A stretch of 64,000 nt of DNA from Diphasiastrum complanatum (Eukaryota; Streptophyta; Lycopodiopsida; Lycopodiales; Lycopodiaceae). A program made the position numbers and the translations under genes. Below the pieces are notes generated by a model. It ran no database searches and was not told where the DNA came from. It was given only the letters and a program-made list of their open reading frames with translations. Location of the stretch: positions 25,251,497-25,315,496 of the forward strand of contig CM055093.1 in assembly GCA_029204225.1 (NCBI GenBank). The letters run 5' to 3'. Shown here one piece after another: positions 35,143 to 45,622 of this stretch. The first letter of the stretch is position 1. Every line of letters starts with the position of its first letter.

Positions 35143-36445
35143 CTAGAGCAAGTACTCATCCTGAATGGAATACTGTTTCCATTTGAATCCTCGAGTCAAT
35201 TGACCCTCAACCACTGGGGTTTGCTTGGGTATTATAGGCTCAGAATCCTCAACATCATCTGACGTGTACTTGGACTCATCATCCTCAACGGAAGCTGCCG
35301 TATTCTTGGATGAACTGGCACCAACCCCGGGAACTGGTTCTGGAGTCTGTAACTGTCTGCTCTGGACTGAGTTCCAGATAGTAGAGAAGAATGCATCATG
35401 CTGGCACTTCCCTCTCAAGGACTCGAGTAACTCACTACAAATCCGAGTAAAACTCAGCTCGTTTATCATAGGCATTCTACTAAGTGCATTGGCTACTGTG
35501 TTGAATTTCCCCCGTCTATATCTGATAGACATATCAAACTCTTGCATTAACTCAGCCCAACGAGCTTTTCGACCTATGAGCTCAGGCTGATTGCAAAGGT
35601 ATCTGAGACTTTCATGGTCTGTCAGGACCTCAAAGTTGGCACCATACAAATAATGCCTCCAAGTTTTAAGGGCATGAACTATGAAGAAGAGTTCCTTTTC
35701 ATAGGCGCTGTACCTAGTCTGTGCTGGCTCGAGTTTTTTACTCTCGAATGCAACTGGTCATCCATTATGAGTTAGTACAAATTGCAAAGTCGCTAGCATC
35801 TGTTTCGACCACAAATGGCTGATTGGTGTCAACGACTTTTAAAACTGGTGCTGTAGCTAAAGCGGTTTTGAGAGCATCAAAGCTCCCTTGCTGTGCGGAC
35901 TCCCAAATGAACTCCTTTCCCTTCCCCTTAAGAAGATTTGTCATAGGAACTGCTATCTGAGCATATTCCTTGACAAATCGTCTATAATATCCCGCCAAAC
36001 CTAGAAAGATCTGAAGCTCTAAAAGATTTTGAGGTCTCAGCCAACTGAGTATGGCTTTAACCTTATTGGGGTCCATCTTAATCCCATCTGCCGAGATAAT
36101 GTGACCCAAATAAGCTACTTCTTCAACGAAGAATTCACACTTAGGTTTCTTAGCATAAAGCTTATGCTTTCTAAGTAGTTGAAACACCTTATTGAGGTGT
36201 TTAAAATGCTCCTTCCTCGTTTTACTGTAGGCGAGGATGTCATCTAAAAATACGACTACAAACTTACCCAAGTATGGTCTGAGGACACTGTTCATCAAGG
36301 TCATAAAGGTAGTTGGAGCATTTGTGAGCCCAAAGGGCATCACCTTAAACTCATAATGACCGTGACGAGTCTTGAAAGTCTTTCTGAGTAGGTTGCTCAA
36401 AAAGGGGTTGTTGTCTCGCCTTCTTCCTACTCGCTGAATCATCAT
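35143..36445 (-). pseudogene. Reverse transcriptase and RNase H of chromovirus element A
   Basis: The 36445-35765 frame starts within RT at [20 protein letters not shown] and contains [11 protein letters not shown], the thumb ([20 protein letters not shown]) and the RNase H start ([12 protein letters not shown]). A frameshift near 35765 leads to KLEPAQTRYSAYEKELFFIV and then the 35649-35143 frame (EVLTDHESLRYLCNQPEL, ALSRMPM). An acidic Ser-rich spacer leads to the integrase. RT fingers and protease are deleted, so gag joins RT directly. Confidence 0.9.
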
Positions 36446-36469
36446 AGATTATATCTGAGAGCTTGCTCT

Positions 36470-36639
36470 AGGGTAGTAGGCGAGTTTCTCTTGACCTCTA
36501 CTTTATATTCGTCTTTAAGGCCACGGACAAATCCTCTGACTTTTTGATAGTCATCCATATTTTTTATCTTTAAAATTGCTTCTCGATACTGCGAGATATA
36601 TTGGAATAAGGATTTGTCCATTATTGTTTTCTCCCAGGC
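36470..36639 (-). pseudogene. Mid-gag fragment of element A
   Basis: SLFQYISQYREAILKIKNMD followed by VRGFVRGLKDEYKVEV and [10 protein letters not shown] is the central part of a gypsy gag. Its N-terminal side stops exactly where the LTR at 36640 begins. Confidence 0.75.
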
Positions 36640-37065
36640 TGCCTACTCCCTGATATGGAGCAAGCCCCTCCTAGCCCAGTGTGAGGATTGGTAGCATGCA
36701 TACTGCCAAGTGTCGGCCACGTGGCTCTCACGTGGCCAACTGCATGTCGGGACCCAACATGGGGCCCTATCCTCCTGACAAGGTCCCTAGGCTGTGTTAG
36801 GCCCGCCATGGCTATGGTCCATGCTGGGGCACACTACTCACACTGTCTTGCCCTATTGGACGTGTACGCTAGACACGTCCTTGACTGAGGTATCTGACCT
36901 CCTGTGTTCTCTAGGGTTCGGCACTGGTTACGTGCTCGTAACACTCCCTCCCCCTTAAGAACTGTCTTGGTCCTCTAAGACAAAGTCTGGAAAACTCTTG
37001 CGAAGGACGCTGCCTCTTTTCCAGGTGGCATTCTCAACAGGTTGATCGTTCCACTTGACTAGATA
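36640..37065 (-). mobile_element. Chromovirus element B: 3' LTR with pol tail, inserted in element A
   Basis: On the minus strand the chromodomain end (NATWKRGSVLRKSFPDF-like, 36960-37065) is followed by the polypurine tract and an LTR of 304 bp (36640-36943). It is the same family as element A. The LTR terminus directly touches element A gag, the arrangement expected when B integrated into A and later lost its upstream part. Confidence 0.75.
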
Positions 37066-39593
37066 TTTACTTTTTCACATCTTTCCAGTGGGACATGGAC
37101 ATAGCAGTTCCAAAACCTGGGTCCTGGGAGTGTAGAATGATTGGCAGCTGTAACTCCTTACACGCTATTCACCTCATTGCTGCAAACTAGATGCCGAATT
37201 CCTCTTTGACTGATCATTCACTGGATGTCCCTAACATGATCAATTTTCACTTAGTCTTTTAGGTCTTCCTATTACTTGCCATTGTTTACGTCCTTCCCTA
37301 GGCTGAAACCGCTGATTTTACCCTCCTTTCTAGTGATGATTTGCTTCTGAACCATCAAAATTTCAGTAATCTGCTCCTTTGATGGAGTCACGAGTGTCCA
37401 TCAAGTGTTCTCCTTATTTGATGTTCAAATACATCATACCAAACGTACAAGATAGCTTCACAAGATTGATAAAAAAGGCATGCATCCTAACCAGCTGCAA
37501 ATAAGGTGATACTTGTTGTGAAATGAAACAAAGGAGGCTAGAAAAACTTCCAACCTGATTCAGGACCCTAGAAATTCTATTTTCAAGGACTACTTGAGCC
37601 TAACAGATCTAGGAGAGGAACATGCAATGGAAAGACTTGACATGCAACTGTCATGCAAGCTGAAATGGAAAATTCAACAAGCTGTGGATCATAAGAATGA
37701 TCCTAATTCAATTCTCTTCAAATTTTATACTTTGTCTATCAGATGATTAAGGGAAAGAAAATTTCTATTTGCTGGCCACTACAATTGAAAGCATTAAATC
37801 TGGAGAAATCAGAACCAGATTGACTTGTAATTGCTTCTGTTGATAGAGCCTATGCAATAGATGACTTATGCCTTTGATTTCATTTAAATCTGACAATATT
37901 TGGAAGAGAAATGAATGATTGAACAAAACAGAACCAGCGCCCTCCTCCAAGTGGTTGATTGCTGTCCTGGCTCAGATCTGCTCCGAATTCGAAGTGGGAA
38001 TGACCTGACTAGTAGCGCACTCCTCCAACCAACAGATTGCAACTGTTCTCACCGAATTTTGATGAAGGGAAGAGGGAGAAACAAGCAAAAAACCAGATCA
38101 GATCCTCCTGCGAGCTACTACACAAACTGAGATGGAGGAGAGAACAAAATGATGAAGAATGGAAGATTATTCCAGAATTCACACTCCAAATCGTGGAGGT
38201 TCTATTTATAAGAATTGATGTATGTACAATGCATTGCATGCTATTGCCAAGTGTCCAAGTTAGGTGGCAACTTGCATGTCTAATTGCATGTGCCTAATTT
38301 GTCATGCATGCATCTTGCATGTCGCATGCAAACTAGGATATGTGGCAAACTAACTTTTTCTCCCCCATGCACATATGCATGGGGGTTCTACCAAATTCCA
38401 GTGGACAAGTGGCATCAACATGCAAGAAGGCCCTCCACGAGTTTGGTGCTAAAAGAATTTGCCTAAGTTTACTTGGGCCTTAAAAACTTTTGGTCCCAAA
38501 TAAAACCATGTGCTATGTTTTATTTATTTGCTGAGGCAAGGATATAACAAAGCAAAAAGATTAGTGACCTCACTATCGTCTTGTATATTTGCTGTTAATT
38601 TTGATCTTTTATAGCTTTGTGAAAGATTTATACAAGCTAGTCACTTGAGCAATATGTACTTTGAGTATCTGCTGTTACATGTTTTTGCGATATCTCAGCA
38701 CTGCACAATGGGTTAATAATGAGTATCAATCACAGATGAAAGTAATGTAGAAATGGTATAGGGGTGGTAAGATGCACTGATTGCAAGATGTGTGTACAGA
38801 TTGGAACCTTTGGAGAAAAAAACTTCAGCCATCCGACTCTGCCATCACAATATGTAAGTAGAATCATTTATGTGATGAATAGAATTTGGTATCCGTTTAT
38901 TCCACCTTATGGTTCAACTTAAATTCTATGCCATTTTCGTGAGATCTTCCACATTAGCCGAGATATTTTTGTTTAGACTTTTCAGTTCTCAAATTTCGTG
39001 AAACTTGATGATTTGCAGACGTAGATTTGGTATTGCTTTTCTGAGAGTGGTAGGTATGCTGAAGAAAATGGTAGGTTCTTCTTATTACTAGCCTAGCAGA
39101 GTTACCTCCTAACAAAGTCTGGGTTAACTCTTTGTTGATCCTTGGAGGTGAGTAAAGTTTATGTCTTCCTGTAATGATCATCTCGGTCAGATTTTTACAG
39201 CATAGAATGCAAATCTGATATTTGAATGCTCCAAAAGTTCAAGGAACAAAGTGCCATTCCTTTTCATCGTTACATTACTTTTCTATTTGCTCTGAATAAG
39301 AGCAGAAAGGTGCCATCAAACCATCAATGCTATCTTGGAAAAAACTCAATATACTCTTGTGCTCTATGATACAAGTGATTCAATTTTGTGGGAAACTATT
39401 CTCTCTGTTTTTGTATCCAAACATAATCTCATCCACAAGTCTCTGGGCCCAATCAGGGCAGACTTTATTGACCCTTCCTTGCTGACCGACCTAATTTAGA
39501 TTGTGAATTAGGGTATAACCAGAAGTTGTTGACTATCAATGTCCATGATCTTAGACTCGGTCGTTTGGCTTGTTAACTCCAAAAGGGCGTAAC
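37066..39593. other. No recognised gene; inverted repeat near 38362; left part of a chromovirus LTR at the right end
   Basis: The stretch contains CATGCA-rich sequence (38220-38390), a TATTTATAAG box near 38202 and a 10-bp-arm palindrome at 38362-38385. Short frames such as 37915-38130 have no motif. The last few hundred bases left of 39594 are probably the LTR of the remnant at 39594-40640; its far end was not located. Confidence 0.45.
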
Positions 39594-40640
39594 AGTGCCT
39601 CCCCCCTCTGAGTCTGATTGTCGTCGATAACAAAATTACGAAGAACTCTTCAAATAGAATCCACTCTCTCCCAAGTTGCGTCTTCATGAGATAATCCTTT
39701 CCTTACAAGCAACTATTCATAAACCAGTAGATTTCTCAAATGACATTTCTATCTTTCTAGTACTTTTTCAGATCCATGGTCTCGAGGATTCACTTCTTCC
39801 AACTTGACCAAACGTTGCACAAGGTTGTCGTCATCATGTAAGCAATGCTTAGAAAAAGCTGATGAGCTTTAGTAGAACTAGAGAGTTTGAGCTCATAAGC
39901 AACCTTAATTTTTCGTATAATCCATGGTCCACACTAACAAGGCAACATTTTGGGCACTTACTAGTACCTAGAATCTTTGAGAACCTGGGGGAGAACTTTG
40001 TTTCCTAAACTTCAAGGCCTATGCTGATCTGTGTAGCCTTAATTTGATCCCAAGCTTGCTTCTTGCTTTCTTGGGCTACCAACAAGGTTTCTTGCGTATT
40101 TGCCAGATATGCGCTTGCACTTTTCACATGACAGTTAGTGAGACCTGCCTAGATTTGAGCATGTGAGAAATCCATACAAAGCTATGAAAAAACTTGTACC
40201 AATGGCGGAATGCTTGCTGCTTTTGTAAGCAAATTCCAATGTTGGAACATACTTTTCCCAATTAGTCTGTTTCTTAGCAACAAAAGCACAAAGCATATTG
40301 TCAAACATTTGGTTCATCCTCTCAGGATGCTCATTTGACTTCAAATGATTTCCACTACTCATGGCTAGCCTTGTCTCCAACATTTTGAAGGTTGCACTCT
40401 AAAAGCTACTAGTGAACTTGGGATCCGAATCACTCATGATCACATGTGACTAGCGTTGAGAGTTGAGACCATGTCGAGGGAGAGGGAGATCCCCTGTTGG
40501 ATCATGCCATTTTCATTGTGAGATATGGCACCTCGGGCACAAAGAGGTGAACGTGCAAGTATTGTGGGAAACACTATGGAGGTGACATTTTGAGAACAAA
40601 AAAGGCACACTTGCTTTGATTGTGTGGATATGATATCACA
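39594..40640 (-). mobile_element. Second chromovirus remnant: integrase, chromodomain, PPT, LTR start
   Basis: Minus-strand pieces include LCPRCHISQ near 40545, VIMSDSDPKFTSSF near 40430, then the 40383-40135 frame with ERMNQMFDNMLCAFVAKKQT and LEFAYKSSKHSAIG. A broken C-terminal part and a chromodomain-like LVRKGLSHEDATWERVDSI (about 39650-39720) follow. A purine tract complementing 39595-39612 and TGTTACGCCC at 39594 mark the 3' LTR start. Most of the catalytic core is deleted. It differs in sequence from elements A and B. Confidence 0.78.
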
Positions 40641-40929
40641 TGTAGTCAATAAAGATGTGGCACAAGTTTTGGTTTGACAATGTTTCTACTTGAACAATAT
40701 AGATTTGAGGGAGTGGACTCTTGTCGTCAACACAAACTAGTTCATTAAACTTACAGGAATCACAAAATGGAAAGTATGAAAATGGAAAAAAGTGGACAAC
40801 AAATAGAAAGCTAGAAAAATAAACTAATAGACTGCCATAAAAGCGAGAAAGTAGAGATGTAAAGGTACCCCCAATGAAACTAAGAAAGGACCAGTAAAAG
40901 AGGAAAAGAAAACCAACCGGATCCGCAAT
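40641..40929. other. Non-coding, no feature seen
   Basis: A-rich sequence between the chromovirus remnant and the TRIM target site, probably part of an older copia leader in which the TRIM inserted. Confidence 0.4.
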
Positions 40930-40934
40930 GAGGC

Positions 40935-41078
40935 TGTTAGAAATCCATAAATCATAATATGGATGGACATACTAGGATTCGAACCCAGGACCTCCCTCAT
41001 ACCGGATGGGATGCTCTACCACTGAGCTATCCACCCTGTTTGATAGTTCTCTCTAGAGTGTGGATTGATATTCCAACA
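40935..41078 (-). repeat. TRIM 3' LTR (144 bp)
   Basis: It is followed in element orientation by the target duplication GAGGC and preceded by a G-rich polypurine tract complementing 41079-41086. Confidence 0.95.
40965..41036 (-). ncRNA. tRNA-like domain in the TRIM 3' LTR
   Basis: The 72-nt minus-strand stretch contains a perfect A box (TAGCTCAGTGG) and a perfect B box (GGTTCGAATCC) at tRNA spacing. D arm GCTC/GAGC and T arm CTGGG/CCTAG can pair. The acceptor arms GGGTGGA/TATGTCC pair only partly, with wobbles. The anticodon arm is irregular: one mismatch, and C where U33 is expected. It is therefore a tRNA-derived pol III promoter-like module, not a functional tRNA. The scaffold most resembles plant tRNA-Cys by eye. 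Confidence 0.75.
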
Positions 41079-41181
41079 CCCCCCCTCAAGCCACACTTGG
41101 TTGGGGTCCTAGCTGTCACCTGCCCTACAACTTGGGCCACCTAACCATGGCTTTGACACCATGAACTGTTAGGTCTAACTT

Positions 41182-41194
41182 GGCTCTGATACCA
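41182..41194 (-). promoter_or_regulatory. TRIM primer binding site
   Basis: TGGTATCAGAGCC on the minus strand, adjacent to the LTR with no spacer. Confidence 0.93.
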
Positions 41195-41338
41195 TGTTAG
41201 AAATCCATAAATCATATTATGGATGGACATACTAGGATTCGAACCCAGGACCTCCCTCATACCGGATGGGATGCTCTACCACTGAGCTATCCGACCTGTT
41301 TGATAGTTCTCTCTAGAGTGTGGATTGATATTCCAACA
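41195..41338 (-). repeat. TRIM 5' LTR (144 bp)
   Basis: It is directly followed, on the minus strand, by the TGGTATCAGAGCC primer site. Three substitutions separate it from the other LTR, two of them inside the acceptor-stem part of the tRNA-like domain. Confidence 0.95.
41225..41296 (-). ncRNA. tRNA-like domain in the TRIM 5' LTR
   Basis: Same module as 40965-41036, with two changes in the 5' acceptor arm (GGTCGGA). A and B boxes are unchanged. In the 5' LTR it could act as an internal pol III promoter for the element; no terminator-like T run directly follows. Confidence 0.75.
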
Positions 41339-41370
41339 GAGGCATGGAAAAATTGCTAAAAAAGAGGAGG

Positions 41371-41592
41371 AAGTAGGGCACTGGATAGCCACCAATCAGA
41401 GCTGCAATTAGGTTGCAAAAATGCCCAAAAATGTGGTGAAGTAGGGCATTGGACAACCTCCTATCATATCTGCAAAAAAGCTGAGAAATATGGTGAAGTA
41501 CAACGTTGGTTGGACAACCACCAATTAGATCTGCAAATGGGCTAGAAAACTGCTCGAAAATGCGGGGACAGCCTCCAATCAAATCTGCAAAT
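41371..41592. repeat. Degenerate minisatellite, four units of about 57-69 bp
   Basis: Units built on GTAGGGCAxTGGACAACC followed by CCAATCAxATCTGCAA begin near 41371, 41439, 41496 and 41560. They lie in what appears to be a retrotransposon leader, given the PBS at 41903. Confidence 0.7.
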
Positions 41593-41902
41593 GGGAGCCC
41601 TCCTACAGGAAAGTGCTTTCAAAACTATGGCGATGGAACCTCCGAAGGACTATCAAAAACCAGCAAACAAATGTTGATGCAAAAATGCCAAAACCTCCTT
41701 CAAATAAGTCGCTAGAAAGTGCAATAAGTAAAAAAATTGCCAAAATAACTGCCAGAAAAGGTAGCGGCTGCTAAGATAGTTGCCGGAAGTAATCTGTGGA
41801 AGTTTAGCACTGCCACTAATTGTTTGCTAAAGATCCGCCAGAAAAAAAAATGGAGATCCACCAAGTGTGGAGAAAAGTAGCACTCCCACCAAGGAAGGAA
41901 AG

Positions 41903-41915
41903 GGCTCTGATACCA
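41903..41915 (-). promoter_or_regulatory. Primer binding site of a minus-strand copia-like element
   Basis: The complement of GGCTCTGATACCA is TGGTATCAGAGCC. The leader would extend leftward through the minisatellite into which the TRIM inserted; the LTR would lie to the right of about 41920. No LTR partner was found. Confidence 0.6.
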
Positions 41916-41920
41916 AATTA

Positions 41921-43733
41921 TGAACTGAATCATAGATTTTAGCATCTATGAAGCATAAAGATCAGATATGAGGCAGCAAAGACTAATCCCTACAAGAATA
42001 ACATAGATGCATCACATAGATCCTGGCCATAGCCCTACAAGCCATGGATAGCTGAAGCCTAATCAAGACTAAGAGAGTAATCAATACCATAAGCTATCAA
42101 ATATATGACACTTAAAAGGAACTTAGGAGTTTCCCACATTCTTGTGCCATCCTTTTGTTTTCCCTTACCATCATAATACTCATGGCAGGGAACAGATGAT
42201 ACTGTATTAATGCGGCATTCAGACATACAAGAAGTTGCCTTTACAAGATTCTCAATGCCGAGGTAGCTGCTCAAGTTGATTCTGTACCATTTGCTTGCGC
42301 ACTTGATGAGTCATGGATGAATAAATTATCAGTGCTGCCGCGTGTAATTTCTTGATTAAGATGTTAATTCACTTGATTGAATTTACCTGCATTCGATACT
42401 GATAAGTATTTGTGATGCAGCTCAGTTGTATCTTGTGTGGACTTCGACACCAAAGTACGAATCTTGTCGCCTACTTCTGTCTATAGTAATCTTGAGGGAA
42501 CAAATATCATGTTCTGATGGATGTATACTGGACTGCCTAATCTGCAAGATAAATAGGATGATGTGGACAGCTGCACAGACTTGACATGTCACACTTGATA
42601 TGTGTTGTTTGGGCATATCTTATGATATTGTGGGCTGCCAAACTGAGCTGATATGTGCATGCTTCGTATGTATATGATTTCTTGATGTGAAGGGAATATA
42701 CTTGGCGTGCGTCACTTCGAACGGATCACTTTCTATCAATGATTATGAAATATTGTATTGCTGCTCTATGGAAGGTTGCCTCTCTTCACTCCATTGTCAC
42801 AAAGTTAGTACCTAAATAAACTTACATTCAACAATGTTTACGTATATTTTCATATTAGGAGATTAAATTTGCTGTACTTTTGAAGCATCATCCTTTCAAC
42901 ACAATGTTGGCCAATCTTCCCAGTTGACGGCCACTCAATCGAAGTAAAAATATGGACACTCAATCGACTAAATAGATGAGCGAAAATTGACTGCAAGGAT
43001 ATCCTTTTCAAACAAACACAATGTTATGATGGCTAATGGATTTTCCTCAGGGATTAAAGACAAATAAAAAAAGGTGACCAAGGCCTAGGTGTAGCTGCAG
43101 TGCTATGTCATCTTGAACTTGCCAGACAAGGGTCCTGACTCCCTTGTAGCTGTATTGATGTAAGCAGTGGATAGGGCATGCAGGTTAGTTGTCCCGAGAA
43201 GCCTCCCTGGAATACAATGTGGACTTTCACATTAAAGACACCTGTGTATGCAATTTTGTGAACTTGCTCTTGTTCTTTAATAGTGCAACGAAGCTGTTCA
43301 CGAGAGATTGACATGTTATGAGTTAGATAACTCTTGCGTCAGCCATTGTCATGCATTTTCAAAATTCTTCAACTTTTAGGCGATTTCAAGATTCTTTGTT
43401 GTGTAATATCTTGACTTTCTGTGTAATATCTTGACTTTCTGATTCTAAGTATTTTCTAGGCTGATTGGTGGGCCTTATTTTTTTTATGGGGTGAAGGAGC
43501 TGGCGGTTAATCGTGCTCTGCTGCAACCTTTTCATGTATTCCATGAATAAACTGGCATGGGTTTTGCACACCTACAATATGTGCGTATTGTGAAGAATGG
43601 CATTCAGTTACTTCAATGTGAAAATTCAACATTGTGATGTCTTCCTCAACATTCTTGCTGTTTATTGGCAGTAGTCACTTCAAGCTGAGAGTTGACATGC
43701 ACCTAGTTTTCTCTTAGTTTTGTGCATTTGAAG
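41921..43733. other. Mostly non-coding; possible LTR remnant then host intron
   Basis: The left part may be the LTR belonging to the PBS at 41903. A perfect 20-bp tandem duplication lies at 43401-43440. A weak exon candidate at 42421-42454, after a TGATGCAG acceptor, reads SVVSCVDFDTK, which would suit a WD-repeat protein but is unsupported. Confidence 0.45.
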
Positions 43734-43788
43734 GCTGGCCAAGAACCAAATCTACTGAGCTTAATTAAAAAGATTGCTGCTCATAAAG
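43734..43788 (+). CDS. Host gene exon (WD-repeat-like protein), upstream of 44361
   Basis: Eighteen codons plus one base (AGQEPNLLSLIKKIAAHK) lie between an AG and a GTGGTA donor. The single overhanging G joins the AC at the start of 44361 to make an Asp codon, so phases agree. A better pyrimidine-rich acceptor lies 16 bp upstream (exon start 43718), which would add five codons in frame. The exon is inferred from phase continuity and non-transposon character; no RNA evidence is available. Confidence 0.5.
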
Positions 43789-44360
43789 GTGGTATGAGTA
43801 GGCCTTCCATGATTTCTGTGCGCCAATAGCTGCATTAGATACTGAAGCAGATGAATAGCAGTGGCTTTAGTCAAAATTCTTCAGTCACACACTTCAACAA
43901 CAATGGTCCTCAAGCCTGCCTCCTTACAATGCTGACCTTTAACTTCAAGAGAACATAAGTATACACTTATTTGAGTGGGAACACTATTGATGGCTTGCTG
44001 GAGTACCATTTTGGGTTCTTGTAATCTTCTTTTACTTGTTTCATACCCCTTAACTATGAGTATGCATTTTACCCGAAATTGAATTTTCCGAATCTGGTTG
44101 CGTTTGTATTGTAGCCTTTATCAACACACTGCCCCTTGACTATGAGTAATACTTTATATTTAAAATTGAGTATTCTGAATCTGGTTGCATGTGTATTGTA
44201 GTCTTTATCAGCATGTTACTTACAAGTTCATTTATTTCACATCAGCTGTGCATCTTTGTGAATCACTTTTGTCTTTTAAGTTTTAGGGTCCCAGATTTCA
44301 TATATTTACTAGTGTACTTTAATTATTATCTTATGCTATGTTTTGGTAATCACATTGCAG
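43789..44360 (+). other. Host intron with an 85-bp tandem duplication
   Basis: GT...AG intron. From about 44046 to 44215 an imperfect duplication of about 85 bp repeats around CTATGAGTA and GAATCTGGTTGC. Confidence 0.45.
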
Positions 44361-44402
44361 ACAACAAACCTCATGGGCAAATGAAAACTTTGAAAAATCG
44401 AA
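44361..44402 (+). CDS. Host gene exon (42 bp)
   Basis: It is bounded by the acceptor CACATTGCAG and the donor GTATGA. It reads, after two completing bases, NKPHGQMKTLKNR, and leaves one A that joins the GT of the next exon as Ser. Both splice phases agree with the neighbouring exons. Short but well framed. Confidence 0.6.
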
Positions 44403-44586
44403 GTATGAGATGACAGCTGATAGTTTTAGAATTTTGTATGAGTGAGGGACATGCCTCAAAGTGGTAGTTAGGTTATTGGTTCCATGATGCTCGAACAAAA
44501 CTTTATTCCGCAAAACCATAAGATTTTCAGCACAACTTAAAATATAGATTTGTAATTTTTCTATCATCAAAAAATCTCAATGACAG

Positions 44587-44678
44587 GTTATAAGGTTGAA
44601 CCAGTCAAGCCTATAGTTGAAATTTCAACCAGACAAAGACTGGAAGCTGTTCGGTGGTGTCCATTTAACCTAGATGAG
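44587..44678 (+). CDS. Host gene exon encoding a WD-repeat-like segment
   Basis: It follows a TGACAG acceptor and ends at GATGAG before GTGTGT. The translation has KPIVEISTRQRLEAVRWCPF then NLDE, resembling the start of a WD40 blade in plant WD-repeat proteins (R-L-E-A-V-R-W-x-P-x-x-x-D-E). The 184-bp intron before it is a normal small plant intron. The intron after it is about 18.7 kb and contains the LINE array. The exact gene is not identified. Confidence 0.65.
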
Positions 44679-45382
44679 GTGTGTAGAAAACCAGTGAATG
44701 CTCTTTTTTGAGTAATTTCACATCTTGCTAAAGTACATCTTATGTGGATGGGATTCTTATGTGTTGATTGGACAGTATACCTTTGGCTGCTAAATGGGTT
44801 TCAATGATAAGCAATTCATTGTCATATGATGTCGCTGTTAGATCTTTCTTAGCCTAAAGTTAAATTCTCTGCATAATATATCAGATAAATGTTATGAATG
44901 CTTAAAAGAAACAGGCTCTAGTGAAGTCTTGCATGGACATGGAGACCTTAGTGAATCATTTTGGAATGAATGTGTATTGTAGGTGTGCATCTCTTGGTTT
45001 TATTTGACAAATTGCTAATATTCTGCAACAAAACAAAGTGTTTCGTTCAACTTTGATGTGACTATGGAGTTGATGTTTAGCTTTTTTTTATAATAATTTT
45101 CTTTTTAATAACAAATTTCAGCTTTCTTATTGGCTGTTTTACATGCTTCTACAGGAGCCATTTCTTTCATGCTGAACTGTATGAAAACTAATGTGGGGAG
45201 GCCTTGTTCATTAGCCTCCATCTATGTTTGAGCAATTTTAATTTGAAGCAAGTTTGGTGCTGCAGCAGATTCTGCATTGTAACCAATGTTTCCACGAATT
45301 CGTGATTCGAACGTTCAAGTTCGAACTGGACTGTTGGGTTTTTTGAGGGGCCGAATCAGGCCAGCCCCGATCATTCCGGAAT

Positions 45383-45384
<2 letters not shown>
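44679..45384 (+). other. Host intron, left part
   Basis: No exon or element was recognised except AATGTTTCC near 45283, which recalls a terminus of the TIR element at 49281. The LINE array begins at 45385 in a GAGAG context. Confidence 0.5.

Positions 45385-45438
<54 letters not shown>
45385..45438. repeat. (GA)27 at the 3' end of LINE-1
   Basis: On the minus strand this is a (TC)n tail directly after the LINE 3' hairpin region. Confidence 0.97.
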
Positions 45439-45440
<2 letters not shown>

Positions 45441-45452
45441 CTTTATTATTAA

Positions 45453-45484
45453 CGTCTTTTCCATGCCAAAAGGCGTATAAGACG
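45453..45484 (-). other. LINE-1 3' two-tier hairpin
   Basis: Minus-strand arms CGTCTT/AAGACG enclose GCC/GGC around a TTTT loop, 14 bases before the (TC)n tail. Confidence 0.7.
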
Positions 45485-45622
45485 AACCAATACATTAGAT
45501 AAGATGGCAACTAGATGGATCAGTGCCGTCTAAACTAAATCTAACGAAGAAGAGAGTTATATAGCCAGGATTATATGGTACAAAGACCATTTATAGATTC
45601 AACTGGACATCTCTTCAGTTCT

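Larger units (their letters stand above)
33652..36639 (-). mobile_element. Chromovirus-type gypsy element A (gag fragment, pol, chromodomain, 3' LTR)
   Basis: Read on the minus strand: mid-gag fragment, RT, RNase H, integrase, chromodomain, polypurine tract (33955-33969) and 3' LTR (33652-33954). The gag end, protease and RT fingers are deleted. The 5' part is missing because the LTR of a second family member abuts its gag at 36640. Pol is less decayed than the other gypsy copies here. Confidence 0.88.
40935..41338 (-). mobile_element. Complete TRIM retrotransposon with tRNA-like LTRs
   Basis: A 404-bp element: LTR 40935-41078, 116-bp interior, LTR 41195-41338. Each LTR is 144 bp, reads TGTTGG...CTAACA in element orientation, and they differ at three positions. 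GAGGC flanks both sides (40930-40934, 41339-41343), a perfect 5-bp target duplication. The PBS complement (GGCTCTGATACCA, 41182-41194) abuts the right LTR and a C-run (purine tract on the minus strand) abuts the left LTR, so it is oriented minus. It has no coding capacity and must rely on enzymes of another element. Young, given the LTR similarity. Confidence 0.95.

Noticed and set aside
40965-41296. Two functional tRNA genes
   Set aside because: A and B boxes are perfect, but acceptor and anticodon arms are irregular and both copies lie in TRIM LTRs, so they are tRNA-like modules.
42421-42509. Further upstream exon of the WD-repeat-like gene
   Set aside because: Good acceptor and suggestive text (SVVSCVDFD), but no clear donor or phase link to 43734; kept only as a note.
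43401-43440. Perfect 20-bp tandem duplication as a CRISPR-like or regulatory repeat
   Set aside because: Only two adjacent copies without spacers; replication slippage is sufficient.
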